The translations under genes and the position numbers were made by a program. A DNA stretch of 64,000 bases from DASQBT01 sp963782495 (lineage in GTDB: Bacteria > Pseudomonadota > Gammaproteobacteria > Burkholderiales > Thiobacillaceae): NCBI GenBank assembly GCA_963782495.1, contig CAWAJU010000005.1, forward strand, positions 240,868 to 304,867, in the 5' to 3' direction. Below the pieces are notes generated by a model that saw only the letters and a list, made by a program, of their open reading frames with translations, was not told the origin of the DNA and did not search any database. Below are positions 35,924 to 45,200 of the stretch, piece by piece (position 1 is the first letter of the stretch; every line of letters begins with the position of its first letter).

Positions 35924-37567
35924 ATGCCTGCAAAAATGGTGAAATTCGGCGATGACGCTCGCCACAAGATGGTCGCTGGGGTCAACATCCTGGCCAATGC
36001 AGTAAAAGCCACCCTGGGCCCCAAGGGCCGCAACGTGGTGTTGGACCGTTCATTCGGCGCACCTACGGTGACCAAGGACGGCGTCTCGGTTGCCAAGGAG
36101 ATCGAACTCAAGGACAAGCTTGAGAACATGGGCGCGCAAATGGTCAAGGAAGTCGCCTCCAAGACTTCCGATGTGGCCGGCGACGGCACCACCACCGCTA
36201 CCGTGCTGGCCCAGTCCATCCTCAACGAGGGCATGAAATACGTCGCTGCGGGCATGAACCCCATGGACCTGAAGCGCGGCATCGACAAAGCGGTCATCGC
36301 CATTACCGACGAACTGAAGAAACTGTCCAAGCCCTGTACCACCAGCAAGGAAATCGCCCAGGTGGGCGCCATTTCCGCCAACGCCGACGAATCGATCGGC
36401 AAGATCATTTCCGATGCCATGGACAAAGTCGGCAAGGAAGGCGTGATCACTGTTGAAGACGGCTCAGGCCTGGACAACGAACTTGACGTGGTCGAGGGCA
36501 TGCAGTTCGACCGTGGCTACTTGTCCCCCTACTTCATCAACAACCCTGACAAGCAGATGGCTGTGCTGGAAGACCCGTTCGTGTTGTTGCACGACAAGAA
36601 GGTCTCCAACATCCGCGACCTGTTGCCGATCCTCGAACAAGTCGCCAAGGCCGGCAAGCCACTGCTGATCATCGCCGAGGACATCGACGGCGAGGCGCTG
36701 GCGACCCTGGTGGTCAACAACATTCGCGGCATCCTCAAGACCTGTGCAGTCAAGGCCCCTGGCTTTGGCGACCGTCGCAAGGCTATGCTCGAAGACATCG
36801 CGGTCCTGACCGGCGGCACCGTAATCGCCGAAGAAGTCGGACTGTCGCTGGAAAAAGCCACGCTGAATGACCTCGGCCGCGCCAAGCGCATCGAGGTGGG
36901 CAAGGAAAACTCCACCATCATCGACGGTGCCGGCGCCGCCGACGGCATCAAGGGCCGCATCACCCAGATCAACAAGCAGATCGAGGAAGTCACCTCCGAT
37001 TACGACAAGGAAAAGCTGCAGGAACGCAAGGCCAAACTGGCCGGCGGCGTGGCCGTGATCAAGGTCGGCGCGGCAACCGAAGTTGAAATGAAGGAGAAGA
37101 AAGCGCGCGTGGAAGATGCCCTGCACGCCACCCGTGCTGCGGTCGAAGAAGGCATCGTGGCTGGCGGCGGCGTGGCCTATCTGCGTGCCCGTTCTGCGAT
37201 TGCCAACCTGAAGGGCGCCAACCATGACCAGGACGCCGGGATCAAGATCGTTTCCCGCGCCGTCGAAGAACCGCTGCGCCAGATCGTGGCCAACTGCGGC
37301 GAGGAAGCCTCCGTTGTGGTCAACAAGATCCTTGACGGCAGTGGCAACTTCGGCTACAACGCCCAGACCGGCGAGTATGGCGACATGATGGAAATGGGCG
37401 TGCTTGACCCGACCAAGGTCACCCGCACCGCACTGCAGAACGCCTCCTCGGTTGCCGGCCTGATGCTCACCACCGAGTGCATGGTGGCGGACCTGCCGGA
37501 AGACAAGGGCCCCTCCATGCCTCCTGGCGGTGGCGGCATGGGCGATATGGGCGGCATGGGCTTCTGA
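35924..37567 (+). CDS. groEL: Chaperonin GroEL
   Basis: The 547-aa 60-kDa chaperonin, full length. Visible are KATLGPKGRNVVLDRSFG near the N-terminus, the ATP-site VAGDGTTTATVLAQS (residues about 85-99), the catalytic aspartate region near residue 398, and the C-terminal GGM tail (GGGGMGDMGGMGF). An AAGGAG ribosome binding site precedes the ATG. Heat-shock control is by the upstream sigma-32-like promoter and CIRCE. Confidence 0.99.
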   Translation: MPAKMVKFGDDARHKMVAGVNILANAVKATLGPKGRNVVLDRSFGAPTVTKDGVSVAKEIELKDKLENMGAQMVKEVASKTSDVAGDGTTTATVLAQSILNEGMKYVAAGMNPMDLKRGIDKAVIAITDELKKLSKPCTTSKEIAQVGAISANADESIGKIISDAMDKVGKEGVITVEDGSGLDNELDVVEGMQFDRGYLSPYFINNPDKQMAVLEDPFVLLHDKKVSNIRDLLPILEQVAKAGKPLLIIAEDIDGEALATLVVNNIRGILKTCAVKAPGFGDRRKAMLEDIAVLTGGTVIAEEVGLSLEKATLNDLGRAKRIEVGKENSTIIDGAGAADGIKGRITQINKQIEEVTSDYDKEKLQERKAKLAGGVAVIKVGAATEVEMKEKKARVEDALHATRAAVEEGIVAGGGVAYLRARSAIANLKGANHDQDAGIKIVSRAVEEPLRQIVANCGEEASVVVNKILDGSGNFGYNAQTGEYGDMMEMGVLDPTKVTRTALQNASSVAGLMLTTECMVADLPEDKGPSMPPGGGGMGDMGGMGF

Positions 37568-37591
37568 TTCCAAGCCTTGCCAACCACGCAA

Positions 37592-37619
37592 AAGCCCCGC
37601 GCAATGCGGGGCTTTTTTG
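37592..37619 (+). terminator. Rho-independent terminator after groEL
   Basis: AAGCCCCGC/GCGGGGCTT stem with a short loop followed by TTTTTT, 25 bp after the groEL stop. Confidence 0.93.
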
Positions 37620-37932
37620 TTTTGGACGACTGCCAGATATTGAGCACCATTTCACCTGCCATCAATGAGACTTGCTACCGTGATCTGCGGTCTGGTTCTG
37701 ACGAACGACGATGCTGCTTCGCGTTCCGATCGAGGGAATCTTCGCGTATGGACAGTCGGGTCTTCTTACACTCCTGCGCAGCTTGCCACGGACAAATCCA
37801 ATTACCTGTTTGTTTTCAAACACCTCCAGTTGTGGCATAGGCTGTGCTTAATATAAGGTACTACTTCGCAGGCTTTAGCTGAAGCCAAGCGTAATAGGCT
37901 TGAATTTCTACTATCAATATTAGGAGAGCATT
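37620..37932. other. Intergenic region between groEL and the PEP-CTERM gene
   Basis: 313 bp with lower GC than its surroundings towards the right end and no credible gene. It must hold the promoter of the small PEP-CTERM gene. I see no clear -35/-10 pair. Confidence 0.4.
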
Positions 37933-38085
37933 ATGCGTACCCTGCTCAGTATCGTAAGCCTGTTTTCGATTGCCATGTCGGCCTTTGCTTCTACCGCCCC
38001 TGCCGCCGTCCCGGAGCCTGGGGTTCTTGGTCTCGTTGGCATTGGTGCCGTCGCGCTTTTGATTGCACATCGCGGCAAGAAATAA
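37933..38085 (+). CDS. PEP-CTERM mini-protein (50 aa)
   Basis: A 50-aa protein starting at ATG 37933 behind a TAGGAGAG ribosome binding site. Residues 1-20 or so form a signal peptide (MRTLLSIVSLFSIAMSAFAS), followed by a few alanine/proline residues and a complete PEP-CTERM tail: VPEPG, a hydrophobic segment (VLGLVGIGAVALLIA) and a basic end (HRGKK). Exosortase normally cleaves such tails. Here almost nothing would remain as a mature protein, about ten residues. It is monocistronic, with its own terminator. Confidence 0.85.
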   Translation: MRTLLSIVSLFSIAMSAFASTAPAAVPEPGVLGLVGIGAVALLIAHRGKK

Positions 38086-38135
38086 GCCGACCCATCGCAC
38101 GGCCGGCTATCCACCGGTCGTGTTGTCCTCTGCAA

Positions 38136-38165
38136 GCGCCCGTTACAATCGGGCGCGATTTTTTT
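38136..38165 (+). terminator. Rho-independent terminator
   Basis: GCGCCCG/CGGGCGC stem with a 7-base loop, followed by GATTTTTTT. It ends the PEP-CTERM transcript. Confidence 0.88.
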
Positions 38166-38654
38166 GACTCCACCGATTCCGGCACAATGCGTTGTTGCGC
38201 CCTGGGGTCATCCAAAGAGTAGTTTCTCAGCGCATTCTGCGTCTCGACAATTTGGTGTGTCGGCTGTGATTGCCGAGGCCTGCCTGCATGCCCCGCATTG
38301 TCACAGACTATTCATGTCGCGCGGCCGTCTCGCACCGCCAATCGCCAATCGCCTGTAGCAGACCTTGATTGAAAGACGCACTTCTGGTGTTCGCACCGGT
38401 CGACCGATACTCATTTCAAGTTGCGCTGCCGACGCCGCCGCTGACGGCCGCGCAAAGTTCGCCTCGCCTGGACCATATAGGCGGGACTCGCCTTGCCTAT
38501 GCGTTTGACAGCATGCTTCAGCGCATGAGAAAGGAACGTCGCATCTGCGACGTGGGCAGACCCGGTAACAATGCTATCTTTGAAACGTGGCCAGGACGAT
38601 GTGAGGCGGCGACGGGGCCTTTCATTGGCACGCTGACCTGCCAAAGGGTTCCCC
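38166..38654. other. Intergenic region without a supported gene
   Basis: 489 bp. Short open frames cross it (for example 38369-38731 on the plus strand), but none has a ribosome binding site or a recognisable product, and that one overlaps the metallophosphoesterase start. Confidence 0.4.
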
Positions 38655-39746
38655 ATGTTCTTCTTTCTTGTCTTTGTCATTTACGGCGGCATCCAGCTCT
38701 ATTTTTCCACCAAGCTCATCCATGCCTTTGAGTTCGCGGGGACGGGGTGGTTGCTGGCCATCGGCTGGGCGCTGCTGATAACGCTCAGCCCGCTTCTGCT
38801 CTGGCGCCTGGAACGTTGTGCCAATTGCCATGTCGTCGCGGCTGCCAGTGCCTGGATCATCTTCGGCTGGATGGGCTTCTCTTTCCTGTTCTTCTGGCTC
38901 GGGCTAAGCCTGGACCTTTACACTTGGGCGGCACACTTGGCGAATTTGCCCGTACCCGCAATGCGGCCCGGATTTCTGGTTCTGTTCTCCCTGACCATCG
39001 TCCTGTGGATTGCCGGATTTCAGTCCGCCCAACATCCCCAGGTGGAGCGGATCAGCATCTCATCTGACAAACTGCCGACCGGTTTCCAACCCCTGCGCAT
39101 CGCGCAGATCTCCGATCTGCATCTGGGCATACTCACAGGCAGGCAGCGCCTCGATCAGCTTCTCGAACAGATCAAGGCGCTGCACCCGGACGTCCTGGTG
39201 TCCACTGGCGACCTGGTCGACGGCGAGGCGCATTTTCTGGACGGCCTGTCAGACCGGTTTGCCGACTATCAACCGCGCTACGGAAAGTTTGCCGTTACCG
39301 GCAACCATGAACAATATGCAGGCATCCAGCATGCGGTGGACTTCCATGCCCGCGCAGGCTTTCAATTGTTGCGCGGTGATGCGGTGAAACTGCCGGATGG
39401 CGTGATGCTGTTCGGCATAGATGATCCTGCCGTCCTGGCGGGCAGTGCGGAAGAAGCGCGTACCCTGGCCCGGACGCATACCGATTCCTTCGTCATCCTG
39501 CTTAAACACCAGCCGGTCGTGGACCCTGCGGTGAGCTTCGATCTGCAACTCTCCGGCCACACCCACAATGGCCAGATCTTCCCCTTTGGCCTGTTTGTCA
39601 GACTGTTCTACCCCATGGCCCAGGGCCGTCACACCCTTTCCAATGGCAGCCAGGTTTATGTCAGCCGCGGCACCGGCACCTGGGGTCCGCCGATCCGCAT
39701 CCTCTCGCCACCCGAGATCACCTTGATCGAGCTGAAACGGCCGTAA
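38655..39746 (+). CDS. Membrane-anchored metallophosphoesterase (YkuE/YaeI-like)
   Basis: A 363-aa protein with four hydrophobic segments in the first 130 residues and a C-terminal calcineurin-like phosphoesterase domain. The metal-binding motifs are all present: ISDLHLG, STGDLVDGE, TGNHEQY, LLKHQP and LSGHTHNGQIFPF. YaeI-type enzymes act on lipid-linked or membrane phosphoesters such as UDP-diacylglucosamine, but the substrate here is unknown. It stands alone. Confidence 0.9.
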   Translation: MFFFLVFVIYGGIQLYFSTKLIHAFEFAGTGWLLAIGWALLITLSPLLLWRLERCANCHVVAAASAWIIFGWMGFSFLFFWLGLSLDLYTWAAHLANLPVPAMRPGFLVLFSLTIVLWIAGFQSAQHPQVERISISSDKLPTGFQPLRIAQISDLHLGILTGRQRLDQLLEQIKALHPDVLVSTGDLVDGEAHFLDGLSDRFADYQPRYGKFAVTGNHEQYAGIQHAVDFHARAGFQLLRGDAVKLPDGVMLFGIDDPAVLAGSAEEARTLARTHTDSFVILLKHQPVVDPAVSFDLQLSGHTHNGQIFPFGLFVRLFYPMAQGRHTLSNGSQVYVSRGTGTWGPPIRILSPPEITLIELKRP

Positions 39747-39923
39747 GCAATACGAAACGCCTTGCATGACGGCGTCGGCGCTGCGGAAAGCCGGCCGAAG
39801 CCGGCGAGAGATCCCCGTCGGCGCGGAATCGCGCGTCGATTCAGGGCGCGGTGACATAAAATCGTGCCTGACTCAATTGCTGCATTAGAACCCTTCTCAC
39901 CTGCGACGGCCCGAAAACCAGAC

Positions 39924-40832
39924 ATGCTGCCCACTTCCCTGAAACGCTACGCCTGGCTCTCAATCGCCGCGGCCCTTGCCACCATCCTGTTCAAGGGTCT
40001 GGCCTGGTGGTTGACCGGCTCGGTCGGGTTGTTGTCCGACGCGTTGGAGTCCTTCGTCAATCTCGCGGGCGCGCTGATGGCCCTGGCCATGCTGTCCGTC
40101 GCAGCCACACCCCCGGACGAAGACCACAGCCACGGGCACGGCAAGGCGGAGTATTTTTCCAGTGCCTTCGAGGGCTTCCTGATATTGCTTGCGGCCATGG
40201 GGATAGCCTATGCCGCGGTTCAACGACTGCTCAGTCCGCAGCCGCTGGAAGAAGTCGGGATCGGACTGGCGGTGTCAGTGGTCGCGTCGGTGATCAATTT
40301 CGCGACCGCCCGCATCCTGATGGCGGTGGGGCGCAAGTATCGATCCATCACCCTGGAAGCCGACGCGCAGCACCTGCTCACCGACGTCTGGACTTCCGTC
40401 GGTGTGATCGTCGGAGTCGCCCTGGTTTGGCTGACTAGCTGGCTCTGGCTGGACCCGGTGATCGCCATCCTTGTGGCGGCGAACATCGTATGGACAGGCT
40501 GGCGACTGCTGCACCGCTCGGCTGCCGGCTTGATGGATGTGTCCATATTGCCGGAAGAACTCGAGGCGATTGATCGGGTGTTGGAACACTATCGAGAGCA
40601 AGGCCTGGACTTCCACGCCCTGCGCACCCGCCAGGCAGGATCACGCGCCTTCGTCACCCTGCACGTCCTGGTGCCGGGTGCCTGGACCGTCCAGAAGGGG
40701 CACGACTGGCTGGAACGCATCGAGGCGGATATTCGCCGCGTCGTGCAGAACTGCAATGTCACCACTCACCTGGAGCCCAAGGAGGACCCGGTGTCGAACT
40801 ACGATCTTGAGCTGGACCGCCCCCCAGACTGA
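39924..40832 (+). CDS. Cation diffusion facilitator family transporter
   Basis: A 302-aa CDF antiporter that exports divalent metals such as zinc, iron or manganese. It has six membrane segments; metal-site motifs LLSDALESFVN (TM2) and LTDVWTSVGV (TM5, HxxxD-type with H in AQHLLTD); a histidine-rich loop DEDHSHGHG; and a C-terminal cytoplasmic domain. The ATG at 39924 gives the family N-terminus; an upstream in-frame ATG at 39864 adds 20 unlike residues. Metal specificity cannot be read from the sequence. Confidence 0.93.
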   Translation: MLPTSLKRYAWLSIAAALATILFKGLAWWLTGSVGLLSDALESFVNLAGALMALAMLSVAATPPDEDHSHGHGKAEYFSSAFEGFLILLAAMGIAYAAVQRLLSPQPLEEVGIGLAVSVVASVINFATARILMAVGRKYRSITLEADAQHLLTDVWTSVGVIVGVALVWLTSWLWLDPVIAILVAANIVWTGWRLLHRSAAGLMDVSILPEELEAIDRVLEHYREQGLDFHALRTRQAGSRAFVTLHVLVPGAWTVQKGHDWLERIEADIRRVVQNCNVTTHLEPKEDPVSNYDLELDRPPD

Positions 40833-40841
40833 GAACAAGCG

Positions 40842-41282
40842 CTATTGCGCGCGATAGGCAGAATGGCAGGCCACGCATTGCCGAGTGATTTTCGCCAGGG
40901 CTCTGACCGCGCGCTTCAGGTTTCCATCCACTGCGGTTTCCTTCGCCACCAGCGCGAACTGACTGGCCGCCCGATGCATCTGGGCGCCAATGTCCTGCAT
41001 CTGCTTGGGCATGTAGGGCGCCATGTGCGAAGCATGGTGCGCCTCTAGCGAGGACATGCCGATGCGCGTTTCGGCAAGATCCGCGGCCCGATCAAAGGCT
41101 CCCGCTGCGAGCGCATCTTGAATCTCCGTGATTGCGGCCAGGTGATCACGCATATTGCCCAGCATGTGCTCACGCATCATGTCAGGCAACTCAACGAGCT
41201 GTCGCATATCGCTGCCATTGCCGAAGGCAAGGCAGGGGACCATGGCCAAAGCCAAGCCAAGCGTGATATTCGATATTTTCAT
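40842..41282 (-). CDS. Cytochrome c'-like (class II) periplasmic cytochrome
   Basis: A 146-aa protein with a signal peptide (residues 1-21), a mostly helical body, and a single heme motif at the extreme C-terminus, CVACHSAYR. The CxxCHxxYR ending and four-helix-sized body are typical of cytochrome c', which binds NO or carries electrons. The sequence is methionine- and histidine-rich (HHASHMAPYMPKQM). It is convergent with the CDF gene, with 9 bp between them. Confidence 0.75.
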   Translation of the reverse strand: MKISNITLGLALAMVPCLAFGNGSDMRQLVELPDMMREHMLGNMRDHLAAITEIQDALAAGAFDRAADLAETRIGMSSLEAHHASHMAPYMPKQMQDIGAQMHRAASQFALVAKETAVDGNLKRAVRALAKITRQCVACHSAYRAQ

Positions 41283-41766
41283 TCAACGAAGATCCAGCAT
41301 TTTCGCGGGTAGGAGGGCGAGACCGCCCGTCCCTGGGGTGCGCTCTCCATTGTATCGGTTCTCTTCCTGTCAGGCTTAGCCATTCGCGATGGTCTGAATG
41401 CGCGGCGGATCGCCAAGCAGATCGTGAAGACACGCCTGAGTTTGGCGTGACCCGTGCCGCCGCCAGCCAGGCGATCGGCAATCCTGGCCGTGTACCAACG
41501 GCCGTGAGACGGCTCAAGTTCAATCCGTAATATCCGTTCCTATTCGTATCTCGATATCTGGCAATTTTCCATGTCGGCTCGGCGCTCGAACATTCTCTCC
41601 CGTGAGCCTTCCCTGATCGCCAGGCCGGTCTGGTTGGTCCTTGACACGGCCCCGCCCGTGCTGCAAGTCATGGTGTTCAACGCGATTAGCGCGCTGCTGC
41701 CGGCTGATGCCGCTGCAGACTCGGGCATCAGTTTTCGCGCAACGCGCGCATACGGGTAAACACGTA
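41283..41766. other. Intergenic region before the second signalling island
   Basis: 484 bp with no credible gene on either strand. It separates the cytochrome gene from the divergent HPt gene and should hold both promoters. No clear operator or terminator was found. Confidence 0.4.
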
Positions 41767-42108
41767 ATGCATTTGGACATAAACGTGCTGCAAGGGTTTA
41801 TCGGGGACGACGTCCAGACCCAACAGGACATTCTTCTGATGTTCGGCACTCTGCTCAATGAAACAAGGAGCGCGGTCACCAAAGCCATCGCAGACAGGGA
41901 ACTCGATACTGTGCGCTCGGCCTGTCACGCGCTCAAATCCACCTCCCGTTCGGTCGGTGCCATTGAACTGGGACGCTTGAGCGAACAGCTTGAAGAGCTT
42001 GGAAGCGGAAACGCGTCCGGTCCGATTGACTCCGTTCTCTCAAGTTTTCTTGCCGAATGCAGGGCAGTGGAGAAAGAACTTGCCGTAAGGAATGGTGAAG
42101 TCGGTTAG
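41767..42108 (+). CDS. Stand-alone histidine phosphotransfer (HPt) protein
   Basis: A 113-aa all-helical protein with the phosphorylatable histidine in SACHALKSTSRSVGAIEL (about residues 56-73), matching the HPt motif HxLKxxS. The adjacent hybrid kinase at 42282 has receivers but no HPt of its own, so this protein is its likely phosphorelay partner. The ATG at 41767 is chosen because the family fold starts there; the ribosome binding site is weak. Confidence 0.87.
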   Translation: MHLDINVLQGFIGDDVQTQQDILLMFGTLLNETRSAVTKAIADRELDTVRSACHALKSTSRSVGAIELGRLSEQLEELGSGNASGPIDSVLSSFLAECRAVEKELAVRNGEVG

Positions 42109-42281
42109 GCGTAATGGTGGGCAACCCGCATTTCCTGGGCAAACCTGTCCAGAGTGAAATGACCAAACACAAGCTGCAGTGTGCGTTGGCCGCATGACCC
42201 ATTTTGGGTTGAACGACCAGCATGACCTTCTAATGAAATTGGACCTGGCTGCCGTCGGTGAGCCGCCGCAGGAGAGATGTA

Positions 42282-45200
42282 TTGGATAGGTTGGTAAGGC
42301 TCCTTTTTATCGAGGATAGCGAGGCGGACTACCTGCTTGTCGAACGCAGACTGCGGGCAGATGGGTTGAACGTCCATTGCCGTCGGGTAACCAGCAGCCT
42401 TGAGTTGGGAAACGCCCTGGATGAAGGCCGATGGGATGCCGTTATTTGTAAGTTCAACGTGCCCGGTTTTCCAATCCATCAGACCTATGCGCAGATCACC
42501 ACGCACCACCCTGAACTGCCGGTAATTGCAGTCTCCAACACCATAGCCGAGGAGACAGCGGCAGATCTGCTGAGTGAAGGGGCGTGGGAGGTTGTTCCCT
42601 ACGACCGCCTGGCGCCCGCCATCAAGCGCGCGCTTGGAGCAATTGGGGAAGTTCGCGGGAGATACGAGCCTGAATTCATCTACCGCGATCTATTCAACAA
42701 TCTTGGCGACGCAATCTTCATTGCAGACAAAACCGGCCGCAATCTGCATGTGAACCAGGGGGCAGTGGCCATGTACGGCCATCCCCGCGAATATCTAATC
42801 GGCAAGACGCTGCTGGATATGGCCGCACCGGCCAGGAATGATCTGGAAGCCATTGCGGCAGCGATCCAGCGGACCTTGCAGGGCGAGCCGCAGCGTTTCG
42901 AATTCTGGGCCATGCGCGCCGACGGCAGGATATTCCCCACGGATGTGCACATGGCACTGACAAGCTATAAGGGACAGCGTGCCGTCATTGTGGTGGCCTG
43001 GGATGTTACGAGACGCAAGATTGCGGAGGAAGAACTGTCAAAACAGCACACCGTGCTGAAGGCGATCCTGGAAAGCATCCCCATACGCGTCTTCTGGAAG
43101 GATCGCGACCTCCGCTATCTGGGCAGCAATACGGCCTTTGCAATCGATGCAGGCACGGCAGGTCCACAGGACTTGATCGGAAGGAATGACCACCAGCTCG
43201 CATGGCGCGAACATGCCGAACTCTATCAAGCAGACGACCGTAGGGTAATAGAGTCGGGACAGGCCAAACTTGCATACGAGGAGCCGACAACGACTCCGGG
43301 CGGAAATCATATCTGGCTGCGCACATCCAAAGTTCCTTTGCGAGACAGCCTGGGCGAAGTTCTCGGGGTGCTCGGCCTTTGTGAGGACATTACTGCCGCC
43401 AAGAAGGCTGAGGCAACGCTGCGTTTGCAGGTCGCAGCACTGGAGGCGGCCGCCAATGCCATTGTCATCACCGATCACGCAGGCGTAGTCGAGTGGGCGA
43501 ATCCAGCCTTTAGCAATCTGACTGGTTACGCCATGAATGAGATCATCGGCCGAACAACCAAACAACTTCAGCAGTCCGGTGTGCAAGGCCCGAAATTCTA
43601 TGAAGACTTGTGGCGAACCATCCGCAGCGGTCAAGTATGGAGCGGCGAAATCGTCAACCGGCGCAAGGACGGCACGCATTATCACGAATTCATGACCATC
43701 ACTCCGGTGCTGGACAACGACAACGGCATCAAGCACTACGTGGCGATCAAGCAGGATATTACCGAGCATAGGGAAACGGAAAAGCGATTACATCTCACCC
43801 AGCAGATCATTGACAAGAGCCAGGCCTTCTTCTGGATCAACGAGGTCGGGAAGCTGATCTACGCCAACGACGTTGCCTGCAACAGCCTGGGGTATGACAG
43901 AGAGGAATTGACCGGAAAATTCATTTGGGATCTAGACGCCGACTTCAAGGCCGAGGACTGGCCACCGACCTGGTCGGAGACCAGGAAAAAGGGGAGCATC
44001 GCGTTGGAGTCACGCCACCGTCGCAAGGACGGCACCGTGTTCCCGGTCGAGATCACGGCCCACCATGTTCATTACGCCGGGGAAGAGCACAACTTTGCCT
44101 TTGCGCAGGATATTACGGTGCGCAAACAGACTGAGCTGCAGGTTCACCGGCTCAACCGCCTGTACGCCATGCTGGGAGGAGTCAGCGAACTTATTGTTCG
44201 CTGCCATGACGCCGAAATGCTTTATTCGGAAGCTTGCCGCATCACCGTGGAGGAAGGCGGTTTTCTCATGGCATGGATTGGTTTGGTCGACCGAGACAGT
44301 CGGGAAATCAAGCCCGTGGCCCACAGCGGACAATTCGATGCCTATCTCGACCAATTGCTCCTGAACACCAATGAGACGATCTGCAGCGCGGCCAGCCATA
44401 TCGTCCGTGAGCAGAAGGCCTGCGTGTGCAATGACATCGCCCGTGACGACCGCATGCGACCCTGGCGCGAGGAGGCCCTGCGTGCGGGCTACCGTGCATC
44501 TGCCGGCTTCCCCGTAATGGTGGCCGGAGAAGTTCGCGGCGCCCTTTTTCTTTATTCCGACACGGTGAATTTCTTCGACACCGAGGAAGTGGGCCTCTTG
44601 AAGAGGCTGTCGCAGAATATCGGCTTTGCGCTGGACGTCCTCGAGTTTGAGGCTTACCGGCGGAACGCGGAGGAGGCGCTTCGTCACAGCGAGGAAAACC
44701 TGAATCTTGCGCAAGCCGTCTCGCACACCGGTAGCTGGTATTTCGACATGGCCAGTGGCATCGCGGAATGGTCGGACGAGGCCTACAACATATTTGGACT
44801 GACACGTGGCGCGATGGTTGACTGGAACGTGTTCATGGAATGTGTTCATCCCCAGGACCGGCAGAAGGTGCTGGAGGAATGGTCGGCGGCCTTGCAGGGC
44901 AACCCTTACGACATCGAGCATCGCATTGTGGCAGGTGATCAGATCAAATGGGTGCGCCAGCGGGCCGAACTTCATTTTGACCAGGAAGGCAGGGCGATTG
45001 GTGCCGTGGGCACAACGCAGGACGTTACCAAACGCAAGGCTGCCGAAACCTCGATGCAGTGGGACCGGGAGCAGCAGGCCACGCTGCGGGAAATGCTGGA
45101 AGCCGTGCTCAAGGGGGGTGGACTTGAAGAAACACTGGATGACTGCCTCACGCGACTGCTGGCGGTATCCTGGCTCACCATATTGCCCAAGGGAGGCATC

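Noticed and set aside
38369..38731. 120-aa plus-strand open frame
   Set aside because: Overlaps the metallophosphoesterase start, no ribosome binding site, no recognisable product.
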